64,000 nt of DNA from Fimbriimonadaceae bacterium (GTDB lineage Bacteria > Armatimonadota > Fimbriimonadia > Fimbriimonadales > Fimbriimonadaceae): NCBI GenBank assembly GCA_022843485.1, contig JALHNM010000002.1, positions 30,238 to 94,237 on the forward strand, written 5' to 3'. A program made the position numbers and the translations under genes. The notes under the pieces are model-generated. The model was not told where the DNA came from. It was given only the letters and a program-made list of their open reading frames with translations, and did not search any database. This document shows, piece by piece, positions 15,182 to 24,668 of this stretch; the stretch's first letter is position 1, and every line of letters begins with the position of its first letter.

Positions 15182-15757
15182 GTGGAACGCACTCAGCGAC
15201 ACCAGCGGGACACGGAACGGGAAGCGAGCCTGGTCTACCGGGCCCAGCACGGGGAGAGGGACGCCTTCGAGAACCTGACCGATCGTTATCGAGACGCAAT
15301 CCGGGCCCATGCCCGGCGGATCCTTCGCGATGCCGAAGACGCCGAGGACGCGACCCAGGAGACCTTCGTGAAGGCCCTCCGGGCGATCGGCTCGTTCGAC
15401 CCGGGACGGCCGCTCTTGCCTTGGCTCATGCGGATCTGCACGAACTGCTGCATGGACGCCTTGCGCGACCGACGCCGGGGCCCGGCCAGCCTCGACCGGC
15501 ACGAATACTCACTCTGCGACGAGACCCTCGACGTCGAGGCCGGCGTCGAAGCCCGCGAGGAGAGCGAGACCGTCCAGCAAGCCATCACCCGACTGCCGGA
15601 CCGCTACCGCGAGATCATCGTCATGCGCCACTACCGGCACATGGAAGTCAACGAGATCGCCGACGCGCTCCGCAGGCCCGAAGGCACGATCAAGAGTTGG
15701 CTCTTCCGCGCCCGGGCCCTGCTCAGGAAGGACCTGACGGTGGCGCTCTCCGCCTAG
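15182..15757 (+). CDS. ECF-type RNA polymerase sigma factor
   Basis: A 191-aa sigma factor. Region 2 is at about 25-95 (AFENLTDRYRDAIRAHARRIL, DAEDATQETFVKALRAIGSF, LPWLMRICTNCCMDALRDRRR). Region 4 is at about 130-185 (ITRLPDRYREIIVMRHYRHMEVNEIADAL, RPEGTIKSWLFRARALLRK). No anti-sigma gene is adjacent: the next gene is the convergent trmFO, whose stop it overlaps by 4 bases. GTG start, fixed by the hexamer 6 bases upstream. Confidence 0.92.
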   Translation: MERTQRHQRDTEREASLVYRAQHGERDAFENLTDRYRDAIRAHARRILRDAEDAEDATQETFVKALRAIGSFDPGRPLLPWLMRICTNCCMDALRDRRRGPASLDRHEYSLCDETLDVEAGVEAREESETVQQAITRLPDRYREIIVMRHYRHMEVNEIADALRRPEGTIKSWLFRARALLRKDLTVALSA

Positions 15758-17160
15758 ACGCCCAGGGTGCCCTTAGGGGCGGGGATCGCGCTGGAGTCGA
15801 GGGCCTCCAGCCAAGCCTCGAGCCCTGCAACCGCCGCCGCGAGCTTCCGCTCGCGGCGGACCCCTTTGTCCCGGCTCGGTTCGGCCGGCTCGGGGAAGAG
15901 GCCCCAGTTCACGTTCATCGGGGCGAACGGGCGGTCGGTGGGGTCCTGCAGGTGGCTCAGCAGCGAGCCGTAGGCGGTCTCACGGGGAGGCAACGGGGCC
16001 TTGCCGCCACCGACCCGGGCCGCGGTCACGATGCCGCTCCAGATCCCCATGGCTGCGCTCTCCACATACCCCTCGACCCCGGTGAGCTGCCCCGAGACGA
16101 ACACCCCGGCGAGCTCCCGGAGTTCGAGCCAAGGGGTCAGGGCCTTTGGGGCCTCCAGGTACGTGTTCCGGTGGATCACCCCGTACCGCACGAACTCGGC
16201 CCGCTCGAGCCCGGGCACCATCCGGAAGACCCGGCGCTGTTCTCCGAAGCGCAGCCGGTTCTGGCAGGCGACCAGCGAGTACAGCGTCTTCTCCCGGTTC
16301 TCCGGGCGCAACTGCAGGGCGGCATAAGGCCGTCGCCCTGTCCGTGGGTCGGTCAGCCCCACCGGTTTGAAGTTCCCGAACGCGAGCGACCGGGCCCCCC
16401 GCTCCGCGATCACCTCGATCGGCATGCACCCCGAGAAGTACTGCACCTTCGCCAAGAACTCTTCTTCCTTTTGGGGCGGAGAAAGGGGCGCGTCCCGCTT
16501 GCCCCCGGCCTCGAACGCGTGGAGTGGGACCCGCTCCGCCGTCACCAAAGCCTCGACGAAGGCTAGGTACGAGTCCTTCTCGAACGGGCAGTTCAAGTAG
16601 TCGTCCCCCCCCTTGTCGTACCGGCTCTGGGCGAACGCCACGCTCAGATCGACCGTCGACGCGTCCACCGTCGGGCTGACGGCATCGTAGAAGTAGAGGT
16701 GCTGCCGCCCCGTGACCTGAGCCAGCCACTCGGAGACCGGGTCGGTCGAGAGCGGACCCGTCGCGACGATGACCGTGTCCCCTGGACTCGACGCCGCGGG
16801 AGTCCACTCCTCCCGCCGTACCTCGATGAGCGGGTGACGGACCACCGCCGCGGTGACCGCCTCACCGAACCGCTCCCGGTCCACCGCCAGGGCCTCGCCC
16901 CCGGGTACCGCGTGCTCCTCGGCGAGCCGGATCACGAGCGAGCCTAGAGCCCGCATCTCCTCCTTCAGTCTGCCAGCGGGCGAGGTGGGGAGCTTCGACT
17001 TGAGGCTGTTCGAGCAGACGAGCTCGGCGAACCACCCGGTCTCGTGGGCCGGGGTCGTCGTCAAGGGCCGCATCTCGTAGAGCCGGACCGGCACCCCCCG
17101 CTCGGCCAGGGCCCATGCCGCCTCGACCCCCGCGAAGCCCGCTCCGACTACGGTGACCAC
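15754..17160 (-). CDS. trmFO: methylenetetrahydrofolate--tRNA-(uracil-5-)-methyltransferase
   Basis: A 468-aa folate-dependent enzyme that makes 5-methyluridine at position 54 of tRNA. VVGAGFAGVEAAWALAERG (4-22) is the FAD-binding Rossmann motif; AELVCSNSLKSK (about 45-56) and FSGCMPIEVIAERG carry the two conserved cysteines; VSGQLTGVEGYVESAAMG near the C terminus is also diagnostic. Length is a little above the usual 435-450. GTG start at 17160; CAGAAT sits 6 bases upstream. Divergent from the LtrA gene, whose own hexamer overlaps the same 30 bases. Confidence 0.95.
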   Translation of the reverse strand: MVTVVGAGFAGVEAAWALAERGVPVRLYEMRPLTTTPAHETGWFAELVCSNSLKSKLPTSPAGRLKEEMRALGSLVIRLAEEHAVPGGEALAVDRERFGEAVTAAVVRHPLIEVRREEWTPAASSPGDTVIVATGPLSTDPVSEWLAQVTGRQHLYFYDAVSPTVDASTVDLSVAFAQSRYDKGGDDYLNCPFEKDSYLAFVEALVTAERVPLHAFEAGGKRDAPLSPPQKEEEFLAKVQYFSGCMPIEVIAERGARSLAFGNFKPVGLTDPRTGRRPYAALQLRPENREKTLYSLVACQNRLRFGEQRRVFRMVPGLERAEFVRYGVIHRNTYLEAPKALTPWLELRELAGVFVSGQLTGVEGYVESAAMGIWSGIVTAARVGGGKAPLPPRETAYGSLLSHLQDPTDRPFAPMNVNWGLFPEPAEPSRDKGVRRERKLAAAVAGLEAWLEALDSSAIPAPKGTLGV

Positions 17161-17166
17161 CTTTCG

Positions 17167-17172
17167 ATTCTG
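17167..17172 (-). promoter_or_regulatory. -10-like hexamer before trmFO
   Basis: Minus-strand CAGAAT ends 6 bases before the trmFO GTG. Confidence 0.4.
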
Positions 17173-17179
17173 GAGTCTG

Positions 17180-17185
17180 TAGAAT
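17180..17185 (+). promoter_or_regulatory. -10-like hexamer that sets the LtrA start
   Basis: TAGAAT overlaps an in-frame ATG at 17184 but ends 7 bases before the GTG at 17193. The hexamer therefore argues for GTG 17193 as the real start. Confidence 0.5.
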
Positions 17186-17192
17186 GCCGGTC

Positions 17193-18386
17193 GTGAGGCT
17201 GAAGGCGGACTTAGTCCGAAGGGTGGTGCTCCGCGCTGAGCCCGGGGTCGTCGAGGAACGCCACGCGACGTGGCTCGAGCTGTTCTTCGACCTCGCGTTC
17301 GTCGCCTGTGTCGGCGTCTTGGGCACCTTGCTGGCGCAGAAGCCCACCTGGGCGGGATTCAGCTCGTTCGCCGTGCTGTTCGTCCCGGTGTGGTGGGGCT
17401 GGGTCGGGCACACGTACTACCTCAGCCGGTTCGACGCCGACGATCTCGTCCACCGAGTCGCCGGCCTCATCCAGATCGGGCTGGTCGTCGGGCTCGCCGT
17501 CTCGGCTCCGGCCGCCTTCGAGGGGTCGCCTGCCGCGTTCGCGCTGGTCTTCGCCGGGCTCCGGGCCGTGCTGCTCGTGCTGTACGGCATCGCCTATGCC
17601 CATGTCCCCCGGGCCCGCCCGCTCGTGCGGAGGCTCCTCGCTGGGTTCTCCTTAGCGATGCTCCTCTGGGTGGCCAGCGCGTTCGTCCCGGACCCCTTCC
17701 TGGCCGGCTGTGTATGGGCCGTCGCGCTCGTGATCGACCTCGTCACCCCGTTCACCTGCCCCGAACTCCAACGCCAGGTGCCACCGGACTTCGGCCACAT
17801 CCCGGAGCGCTTCGGGTTGTTCACGATCATCGTGCTCGGCGAGACGATCATCGCGGCCGTGGCGGGAGCGTCCGGTGGGCCGATCGAGGGGCGCCATATC
17901 GCCCTCATCGCCCTTGGCCTGGGGATCGCCTTCAGCTTCTGGTGGGTCTATTTCGAAGGCGTGCGAGGGGCCCAGGCGAACCCGCAGCGCCCCTCGCTCG
18001 GCCTTCGGAAGAACCTCACCTGGCTCTTCGCGCACCTGCCCCTAGCGATGGGCGTCGTCGTCACGGCCGTCGGGCTCAAGAAGGTGCTCGCCATGGCCCC
18101 GGGGGAGGTGATGGGTTCCGAAAAGGCCTTGCTCGTAGGCGGCGGCGTGTTCATGGCGCTCGTCGCCCTCCACGCCATCTTCTTTTCGGGGCTGGAGCCG
18201 GGGAAGGGGCGGTCCCTCTGGACAGTGACCGCGGCCCACGCGGCGGCGACGCTCCTCGTCGTCCCGGTCGCGCTTTTCGGCGGCGGGCTCGAGGCCGTCC
18301 CGTTCTACGGCCTCCTTGCCGTCCCCGGGTTGGTCCACGTCGTCTTGACCTGGCGCGACCTCTCGGGGTTGATGCCCGAGGGCTAG
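17193..18386 (+). CDS. LtrA-family membrane protein (low temperature requirement A-like)
   Basis: About 397 aa with around 11 transmembrane helices. The family signature [13 protein letters not shown] stands near residue 27, followed by [15 protein letters not shown] and the [12 protein letters not shown] segment near 210. Named from a Listeria gene needed for growth in the cold; the biochemical activity is unknown. The GTG start at 17193 is preferred to ATG 17184 because the upstream hexamer TAGAAT overlaps the latter. Its stop overlaps the leuB stop by 4 bases. Confidence 0.88.
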   Translation: MRLKADLVRRVVLRAEPGVVEERHATWLELFFDLAFVACVGVLGTLLAQKPTWAGFSSFAVLFVPVWWGWVGHTYYLSRFDADDLVHRVAGLIQIGLVVGLAVSAPAAFEGSPAAFALVFAGLRAVLLVLYGIAYAHVPRARPLVRRLLAGFSLAMLLWVASAFVPDPFLAGCVWAVALVIDLVTPFTCPELQRQVPPDFGHIPERFGLFTIIVLGETIIAAVAGASGGPIEGRHIALIALGLGIAFSFWWVYFEGVRGAQANPQRPSLGLRKNLTWLFAHLPLAMGVVVTAVGLKKVLAMAPGEVMGSEKALLVGGGVFMALVALHAIFFSGLEPGKGRSLWTVTAAHAAATLLVVPVALFGGGLEAVPFYGLLAVPGLVHVVLTWRDLSGLMPEG

Positions 18387-19453
18387 ACCATCTTCGCCAC
18401 GACCGCGTCTCCCATCTCGCTCGTGCTCACCAGGCGGGTGTCCTTCTCGAAGATGTCGGCCGTCCTAAGCCCTTCAGAAAGGGCCGCCTCGACCGCAGCC
18501 TCGACGCGGTCCGCGGTCTCGCCGTCGCCGAAGGAGTACCGCATCATCATCGCCGCGCTCAGGATGGCGGCGAGCGGGTTCGCCCGCCCCTGCCCCGCGA
18601 TGTCCGGGGCCGAGCCGTGGACCGGTTCGTAGAGCCCGAAGACCGCGTCCCCTTTCGCGTCGCTCAAGCTCGCGCTCGGCAGCAGCCCGAGCGACCCGGT
18701 GATCATCGACGCCTCGTCGCTCAGGATGTCCCCGAACATGTTCTCGGTGAGGATCACGTCGAACTGCCCGGGGTCGCGGATGAGCTGCATCGCGCAGTTG
18801 TCCACGAGCATATGGCTCGTGCTCACGCCTGGGTTCTTGGCGGCGACCTCGTCGACCACTTCGCGCCACAGCCGACTCGTCTCAAGCACATTCGCCTTAT
18901 CGACGCTCACGAGCTTGTGGCCCCTGGCCTTGGCGATCGCGAAGGCGCGCTCCGCGATCCGCTCGACCTCGTACCGGTGGTAGACGCAGCTGTCCACCGC
19001 GGAAGACCCGTCGGCGGCCCGGTGGCGAGGCTGGCCAAAGTAGATGCCCCCGGTCAGCTCGCGCACGACGACCAGGTCCATCATGTTCCGCCCCTCTTTG
19101 AGCGGTGAGGCGTGGACGAGGGCACGAAGGGTCTTGGCCGGGCGCAAGTTAGCGTAGAGGTTGAGCTCGCGCCGCAAAGGCAGCAGGGCCCCGATCTCCG
19201 GCCGGAGCGTGACCGGTTCGATCCGATCCCACTTCGGGCCCCCGACCGCGCCCATCAGGATCGCGTCGCTCGCCTTGCAGAGGTCGAGCGTGGCGGCGGG
19301 CAGCGGGTGCCCGGTCTCGTCGTACGCTGCCCCCCCGAGCAGGGCGTACTCGAACTCGAACGCGCCGCCGCTCGCGCGGAGGACCTTCACCGCTTCGTCT
19401 ATGACTTCCGGGCCGATTCCGTCGCCCGGCAGGACCGCCACCTTGTGAGGCAT
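18383..19453 (-). CDS. leuB: 3-isopropylmalate dehydrogenase
   Basis: A 356-aa decarboxylating dehydrogenase of leucine synthesis. [17 protein letters not shown] at the N terminus, [19 protein letters not shown] (the substrate-discriminating loop), [16 protein letters not shown] and [13 protein letters not shown], and then [23 protein letters not shown] are all LeuB motifs. The ATG at 19453 is chosen over an upstream GTG/ATG extension because homology begins here and CATAAT ends 7 bases before it. No leuA, leuC or leuD lies in the window. Confidence 0.95.
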   Translation of the reverse strand: MPHKVAVLPGDGIGPEVIDEAVKVLRASGGAFEFEYALLGGAAYDETGHPLPAATLDLCKASDAILMGAVGGPKWDRIEPVTLRPEIGALLPLRRELNLYANLRPAKTLRALVHASPLKEGRNMMDLVVVRELTGGIYFGQPRHRAADGSSAVDSCVYHRYEVERIAERAFAIAKARGHKLVSVDKANVLETSRLWREVVDEVAAKNPGVSTSHMLVDNCAMQLIRDPGQFDVILTENMFGDILSDEASMITGSLGLLPSASLSDAKGDAVFGLYEPVHGSAPDIAGQGRANPLAAILSAAMMMRYSFGDGETADRVEAAVEAALSEGLRTADIFEKDTRLVSTSEMGDAVVAKMV

Positions 19454-19460
19454 CGGGCGG

Positions 19461-19466
19461 ATTATG
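19461..19466 (-). promoter_or_regulatory. -10-like hexamer, leaderless leuB start
   Basis: Minus-strand CATAAT ends 7 bases before the leuB ATG. Confidence 0.5.
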
Positions 19467-19494
19467 GCAGGGAAGGGGTCTCGCCGCCCGGGCG

Positions 19495-20817
19495 TCACTT
19501 CCCGATGCAAAAGTCTCGGAAGACCCGCTCGATCACGTCGGGCGGAGTGGTCTCTCCGGTGACCTCTCCAAGGAGCCGCACGGCCTGGCGCAGCTCGACC
19601 GCAGCGAGGTCGTCCGGGACCGGCTGGCTCAGGGTCTCTTCGGCACCGGCCAACGCCCGGTCGGCCTCGGCCAGGACGGGGCTATGGCGGGGGGCGACGG
19701 TCGGGCCTGCCGAAGCCGCGTGGTCGAACTTCCTCGCCGTCTCGCGGAGCAAGTCTTCGATTCCGCCCCCGGTCAACGCCGAGACCGACAGGGCACCCTC
19801 CGGCAAGAGTCCGGCCGCCGCGGGGAGGTCGGCCTTGTTCCCGATACACAGGGTAGGCCGGTCCGTCGTCAGGGCTTGGTCCTCTGCGGTCCACCCTTGG
19901 CCGAGGTCGAACACGTGCCAGACGAGGTCCGCCGAGGCGAGGGCTTGGACCGACCGGGCCACGCCGAGGCGCTCGACCTCGTCGTCCGTCTCGCGAAGCC
20001 CGGCCGTGTCGATGAGGCGGCAAGGGAGCCCGCCGATCTCGACGACCTCCTCGACCGTGTCACGGGTCGTGCCGGGGATCGGGGTGACGATGGCCCGCTC
20101 GGCCCCGACGACCGCGTTCAGCAGGGACGACTTGCCCGCGTTCGGGAGCCCGACGATCGCGATCGTCGCGCCCTGGCGCAGCAGACGCCCCGCATCGGCC
20201 GTCGCGAGCAGCTCGGCGAGCCGCGTCCGTGCTCGGGCGAGTCGGGCGCGGGCGGCGGGCCGGTCGAGGTCACCGACCTCCTCGCTAAAGTCCGTCGAGG
20301 CCTCGACGGCAGCGAGCACACCCACTGCCTCGTCACGGACGGCGCGAACCCGATCGCGCAGCGCCCCCTCGCGCAGGAGGTTGGCGTGGCGAAGTTGGGC
20401 GTCGGTCTGGGCTTCGACCGTGTCGCGGACTGCCTCGGCTTGGGTGAGGTCCATCCGGCCGTTCATGAAGGCGCGAAGGGTGAACTCGCCGGGTTCGGCA
20501 GGTCGGGCCCCAGCGGCGCGACACGCTTCGAGCAGCGCCCGAACCGAGGCGGGGCTTCCGTGGACGCTGAGCTCGACCGCCTCCTCGCCCGTGTAGCTCT
20601 GGCCCTCGGCGAAGGGAAGGGCCAACCCGTCGTCGCCGTGGACAAACCGCCCGTACAGGGCCCGCCGCGCGACGACCGGGTCCGGCCATGGCGCGAAGAC
20701 CCCGCTCGCGACCCGCCAGGCCCCCCGTCCCGACACCCGAACCACCGCGACCGCGCCGCCTACCGCAGTGATCGGGGCGACGATGGCTTCGTCGACTGAA
20801 AGGGGGCGGGGGGCCAT
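19495..20817 (-). CDS. mnmE: tRNA modification GTPase MnmE
   Basis: A 440-aa protein that, with MnmG, installs the carboxymethylaminomethyl group on wobble uridine. The N-terminal folate-binding domain begins at [22 protein letters not shown]. The G domain shows [12 protein letters not shown] (G1), GTTRD (G2), DTAGLRET (G3) and GNKAD (G4). The C terminus ends in CIGK, the family's catalytic Cys motif. The ATG at 20817 is preferred to one 33 bases upstream because the promoter-like TAGGGT lies between them. mnmG is not in the window. Confidence 0.94.
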   Translation of the reverse strand: MAPRPLSVDEAIVAPITAVGGAVAVVRVSGRGAWRVASGVFAPWPDPVVARRALYGRFVHGDDGLALPFAEGQSYTGEEAVELSVHGSPASVRALLEACRAAGARPAEPGEFTLRAFMNGRMDLTQAEAVRDTVEAQTDAQLRHANLLREGALRDRVRAVRDEAVGVLAAVEASTDFSEEVGDLDRPAARARLARARTRLAELLATADAGRLLRQGATIAIVGLPNAGKSSLLNAVVGAERAIVTPIPGTTRDTVEEVVEIGGLPCRLIDTAGLRETDDEVERLGVARSVQALASADLVWHVFDLGQGWTAEDQALTTDRPTLCIGNKADLPAAAGLLPEGALSVSALTGGGIEDLLRETARKFDHAASAGPTVAPRHSPVLAEADRALAGAEETLSQPVPDDLAAVELRQAVRLLGEVTGETTPPDVIERVFRDFCIGK

Positions 20818-20827
20818 CGGTGGGATC

Positions 20828-20833
20828 ACCCTA
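20828..20833 (-). promoter_or_regulatory. -10-like hexamer before mnmE
   Basis: Minus-strand TAGGGT ends 10 bases before the ATG at 20817. Confidence 0.4.
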
Positions 20834-20847
20834 CCTTGCCCCCGTGA

Positions 20848-20887
20848 CACGAAGACGGGGCCCGGCGAGCGGGCCCCGTCCTTCGTG
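20848..20887 (-). terminator. long hairpin after the DUF839 gene
   Basis: CACGAAG, then ACGGGGCCCG, pairs with CGGGCCCCGT, then CCTTCGTG, leaving one bulged C and a 5-base loop. It lies 17 bases past the stop of the leftward DUF839 gene and before mnmE. No T-run follows on the minus strand. Confidence 0.6.
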
Positions 20888-20904
20888 GTCAGTTGGGTCT
20901 AGCT

Positions 20905-22362
20905 TTACGGCTGCGACGGGGTCGCGGCGGCCGGGATGAAGATCGCGTTGATCTGTCCGCCCTCGACGAGTTCGGGGTCGCCGATGTTGTAGTGCGCCTG
21001 GACGTCCAGGAGGAACCAGCCCGGGCCGAGGATCGCGCTGGCGTCGATGACGCCCGACGACTCCTCGTCGGCGGTGAACGGCGCCGTCGGCGGGACACCG
21101 AGGTCGCCGAAGCGGGCCGGGTCGTGCTGAGCGACCAGCGTCAGCGTGTCCGTAACCGGCTCGTAGTACCAGATCTTGCTGCTGTGCGACTGGTTACCGA
21201 CGTCCTCCTGGATGACGAGGTTGCCCTTGCGGTCGATGCAAAGGTTGTCCATCATCTGCATCGCCTCGGTCCCGTCGAGCAGGAGCTCGACCGTGCCGCC
21301 GGTCGGGTTGGTCAGGCTGTCGAACGTGAGCCTCCACAGGCGCGACCGACCGATCTGGGCGCCGGTGCCGTTCTTGGTCTGGTCGAAGCGGTCCGTCGTC
21401 ACGAAGTAGAAGCGGTTCGGGTTGATCGTGTCCCAAGCCCCGTCCTCCGGTCGCAGCCACTCGGTGACGCCCTGCGCCACGCTCTCGGCCTGGAGCTGAG
21501 CACCGGACTTGCCGGCCTGGTCGCCCATCGGCTCGAGCGTGAAGGTCGTCGCGCCCCCGATCCCCGTCGTGCGGCTCTCGAGCGCCGCGCCCGGAACCTT
21601 GATCCCGTACAGCAGGCCGTTCGCGAGGCCGGCGCGCTGGTGCGGGCCGCCCCGGTCGGTCTTGCGACCGAGGTAGACGTAGACCTGGCCCGGGGTCGTG
21701 TCGTCAAGGCCGACGACGAACGTCGTGTCGCCGCTGCTCGGCGAGGCCAGGCTGTTCTCCCAGCTGAACCGACCGAGCTTGGGCAGGTAGTAGCTGAACC
21801 CGTTGGCCGGGCCGCCCACAACGTGGGCGAACGCGCGGCCCTCAGCGCCGATCTCCTCACCGTTCATGAAGATCGGGAACTGAGTTCCGAGACCAGTGGC
21901 CGCGTTGAAGAAGGCCTCGGTTGGAGGGAGGTCGGCCGAGCAGAGGCGACCGAAGTTCTTCGCACCGGCGGACGGGGCGAAGAAGAACTTGACCTGGTCC
22001 TCACCGTTCAGGACCGTGAAGTCGTCCTTGCGGACTTTCCAGCGCGAGACGAACGCGCCTGTCCCACCGTGGCGGCGGGTGAAGCCCTGGGTCGCGCTGA
22101 TCTCGTGGTTCACGAAGAACGAGAAGGTGCCGTCCCCGTTGTCGAGGGCGCCGGTCCCGTCAGGGATGCCGACGAGCCGGTAGGGGTCGTTCGAACCCGG
22201 CTTGTTGTTCACGCTGTCGCCGACCGTGAGGATGGCGACCGTCTTCACGCCGGCTGCGCTCGGGACGAGGTAGGGGGTCTGACTACTGCTCGGGCCCTGA
22301 ATCTGGGCGAGAGCCATGCCAGCAAGAGAAGCCGTGCAGGCCAAAAGGAGTGTGCGTTTCAT
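20905..22362 (-). CDS. secreted DUF839/PhoX-like protein
   Basis: A 485-aa exported protein: MKRTLLLACTASLAGMALAQ is a cleavable signal peptide. The body shows PhoX/DUF839 beta-propeller features: FSFFVNHEISATQGFTR, FMNGEEIGAEGRAFAHVV, QVYVYLGRKTDRG, then RLWRLTFD, MDNLCIDRKGNLVIQEDVG and SSKIWYYEPVTD. PhoX proteins are Ca/Fe-dependent alkaline phosphatases, but many DUF839 members have no shown activity, so phosphatase function is only possible. No PEP-CTERM or anchor is seen. The next upstream gene, also secreted, is 87 bases away on the same strand. Confidence 0.78.
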   Translation of the reverse strand: MKRTLLLACTASLAGMALAQIQGPSSSQTPYLVPSAAGVKTVAILTVGDSVNNKPGSNDPYRLVGIPDGTGALDNGDGTFSFFVNHEISATQGFTRRHGGTGAFVSRWKVRKDDFTVLNGEDQVKFFFAPSAGAKNFGRLCSADLPPTEAFFNAATGLGTQFPIFMNGEEIGAEGRAFAHVVGGPANGFSYYLPKLGRFSWENSLASPSSGDTTFVVGLDDTTPGQVYVYLGRKTDRGGPHQRAGLANGLLYGIKVPGAALESRTTGIGGATTFTLEPMGDQAGKSGAQLQAESVAQGVTEWLRPEDGAWDTINPNRFYFVTTDRFDQTKNGTGAQIGRSRLWRLTFDSLTNPTGGTVELLLDGTEAMQMMDNLCIDRKGNLVIQEDVGNQSHSSKIWYYEPVTDTLTLVAQHDPARFGDLGVPPTAPFTADEESSGVIDASAILGPGWFLLDVQAHYNIGDPELVEGGQINAIFIPAAATPSQP

Positions 22363-22449
22363 CTCGGGTCTCTGCGCCAGAACACTCCGGCGCAGAGTGA
22401 TGCTGAGCCATCAGTATTATCACTGTGTTATGGCTGGGCATTATCGGGA

Positions 22450-23067
22450 CTATCCGAGGCCCAACAGCCGTTCGAGCAGGGTCGGGGCCCCTTCGCTCCG
22501 GACGTTGTCGAGACCGATCGAACCGGCGATCGGGGTGCCGCCGGCCGAAGGCGGTTCGTCGTCGTGCCGGATCATGATTTGCGTCACGTTCTGGAGGGCT
22601 TGCTCGTAGGTGAGGTTCCCCTGCACGCGGACGAGGTCGGTCGGCCCGAGGCGCCACTCGGCGACGCGCCACGTTTGGAACGGGGTAAGGACGACGGGCA
22701 CGCGCGAGGTCCAGCGCTGGGAGCTCGTCGAGAAGACCACGATCCGCATCAGCAGGGTGGTGTTGCCGAGGTTTTGGATCGAGGTCACGATCCGCCTCCG
22801 CCCGAGCGCGAGGTAGTTGCCTTGCCAGCGGAGGCCGTCCGAGAAGGTCGCGAGCCGACCCCCGGCGCCACCCGTGCCGGTCGAGGTGATGCGGAGCCAG
22901 GCGTCGCCTTGTCCGCCCGGGCCTCCATCGGGGAGGTACGTCGGATTCGCCCCACCGCCCCAGTCACGGCTGTCGAGGGTCTGGAACGTGTCGAGCGGAC
23001 GGTTGGCCTGCCCAAAGGCGGCGGGCGCGAGGACGAAGAGAAGCAGGGGGCTAAGGGTGCGGCCCAT
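22450..23067 (-). CDS. secreted protein of unknown function
   Basis: A 205-aa protein with a signal peptide (MGRTLSPLLLFVLAPAAFGQ). The remainder (LDTFQTLDSRDWGGGANPTY, GGQGDAWLRITSTG, WQGNYLALG, ending GSIGLDNVRSE) is beta-rich and reads like a laminin-G/carbohydrate-binding jelly roll, as found in many surface proteins, but I cannot name a family with certainty. ATG start at 23067. Same strand as the DUF839 gene. Confidence 0.65.
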   Translation of the reverse strand: MGRTLSPLLLFVLAPAAFGQANRPLDTFQTLDSRDWGGGANPTYLPDGGPGGQGDAWLRITSTGTGGAGGRLATFSDGLRWQGNYLALGRRRIVTSIQNLGNTTLLMRIVVFSTSSQRWTSRVPVVLTPFQTWRVAEWRLGPTDLVRVQGNLTYEQALQNVTQIMIRHDDEPPSAGGTPIAGSIGLDNVRSEGAPTLLERLLGLG

Positions 23068-23281
23068 ACCCTCATCCTACGGTAGGTAGGTTAAGGATCG
23101 TGAGAGGGGCCCACCGGTTCGTGTCCGAGCCATCTGGCCCTCACATCTCGCCCCCTGGAGTGCTGGTCCGCGACCCGCTCCCCGGATCCGCGGTCCGTCA
23201 CCGTGCCGCAAGCCCCTCGAGGACCCTGCCTCTGTGCCCTGCGGAAACCCGAGGCAGGGAAGGCAAGGGCGTACAGAGAAA

Positions 23282-23307
23282 CCCCTCTCGGTACTGACCG
23301 AGAGGGG
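23282..23307 (-). terminator. intrinsic terminator of the primary sigma factor gene
   Basis: Perfect 11-bp hairpin CCCCTCTCGGT-ACTG-ACCGAGAGGGG, 10 bases beyond the sigma gene stop. On the minus strand it is followed by TTTCTCT, a modest U-tract. Confidence 0.8.
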
Positions 23308-23316
23308 CGACGCGCC

Positions 23317-24450
23317 TCAGTTCGGGTTCGGCGTGATCGTGAACCCTTGCGCGGCGAGCTCTTGGCCGATGTGGCGGAGCTTCTTCATTGCGCGGAGTTC
23401 GATCTGGCGGACCCGTTCTCGGGTGACGTTGAGCGCCGTGCCGACTTCCTCGAGCGTCCTCGCCCGGCCGTCGTCCAGCCCGAAGCGAAGCCGCACGACG
23501 TCACGTTCGCGGGAGGTCAGCCGGCCGAGGATGCCGTCGATCTCTTCGCGCCGGATGAGCGACCAGGTCACGTCCGACGGGGTCGGCATGTTCGTCGAGG
23601 GGATGAAGTCCCCGATCGAGCTGTTGTCCTTCTCGCCCACCGGCGTCTCGAGCGAGAGCGGTTCGACCGCCACCCGCAGCATCTCCTGCACGCGGTCCGG
23701 CGACATCCCGACCTTCTCGGCTACCTCTTCCGGCGTCGGCTCGCGATGGAGCTCCTGCTGGAGGGCGTTCGCCGTCTTCATGACCTTGTTGATGAGCTCG
23801 GCCACGTAGACCGGGATCCGGATCGTGCGGCCCTGGTTGATGATCGCCCGGGCGATGGCCCGGCGGATCCACCACGTCGCGTAGGTCGAGAACCGGAAGC
23901 CCTTGCGCCAGTCGAACTTCTCGACGGCCCGGATGAGCCCCAGGTTGCCCTCTTGGATGAGGTCGGCCAACGGGATGCCGCGGGCGTTGTACTTCTTCGC
24001 GATCGAGACCACGAGCCGCAGGTTGCTCTCGATGAGCTGCTGCTTGGCCTGCGTCCCCATCTTGAGCACGTCCTTGCGCTCCCAGTCGGTCCACTCGTGG
24101 TCCCGCGGCAGGTTCATCAGCTCCGCGACCTTCGACCACTTGTCCCCTTCGGCCAGGTCCTTGGCTTGGACTCGCTTGGCCAGGTGCTCCTCCTGGGCAG
24201 GGGTGAGCAGGTGGGCGCGCCGCGTCTGGCGCATCCACATCTCGAGCTCTTCGGAGTCGTCGGGCTGCGGTGGAGTCTCCTCCTCCTCTTCCTCGACCTC
24301 CTCGAGTTCCAGCAACTCTTCGGCGTTCGGCTCCTGGTCGTCCAAGAGCATATGCTTATTGGCGTCCACATAGCTGTGCCGGCTATGCGTCCGAACGGTT
24401 ATGGCTTTTCCGCGTCTCACTTGTGTCGGTGTATCGCTATCGACCGTCAT
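23317..24450 (-). CDS. rpoD: primary-type RNA polymerase sigma factor (RpoD/SigA)
   Basis: A 377-aa group 1/2 sigma factor. After an acidic N-terminal region (Glu-run about 45-62) come region 1.2 (about 70-105), region 2 ([56 protein letters not shown]), region 3, and region 4 ([35 protein letters not shown]). Full agreement in regions 2.4 and 4.2 implies recognition of TATAAT/TTGACA-type promoters. No region 1.1 of the long type is evident. GGAG sits 6 bases before the ATG, so this gene is leadered, unlike many neighbours. Confidence 0.93.
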   Translation of the reverse strand: MTVDSDTPTQVRRGKAITVRTHSRHSYVDANKHMLLDDQEPNAEELLELEEVEEEEEETPPQPDDSEELEMWMRQTRRAHLLTPAQEEHLAKRVQAKDLAEGDKWSKVAELMNLPRDHEWTDWERKDVLKMGTQAKQQLIESNLRLVVSIAKKYNARGIPLADLIQEGNLGLIRAVEKFDWRKGFRFSTYATWWIRRAIARAIINQGRTIRIPVYVAELINKVMKTANALQQELHREPTPEEVAEKVGMSPDRVQEMLRVAVEPLSLETPVGEKDNSSIGDFIPSTNMPTPSDVTWSLIRREEIDGILGRLTSRERDVVRLRFGLDDGRARTLEEVGTALNVTRERVRQIELRAMKKLRHIGQELAAQGFTITPNPN

Positions 24451-24554
24451 TCACGTCTCCAGCGCCCTCCATTCCCCCTCTCCACACCCGGCGGGGGCCG
24501 GTGCGGTCCGAGAGGGACGCTTCTCTTGCTAACAGACCCTTAACAGACTACAGC

Positions 24555-24560
24555 ATTGTA
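24555..24560 (-). promoter_or_regulatory. candidate -10 for the sigma factor gene
   Basis: Minus-strand TACAAT stands in the AT-richer part of the 218-bp gap upstream of the sigma gene and would give a leader of about 100 bases. No convincing -35. Nothing else recognisable is in this gap. Confidence 0.35.
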
Positions 24561-24668
24561 CGGCTGAGCGTGCCTGTTCGTCGCCCAAATCGTCCCATTT
24601 TCAGCAACGGGGGCGCGGTCTGTCGGCTTGTCCTTGTTGTCAACGACGCTTGGGTCGCCGAGGTCGTG

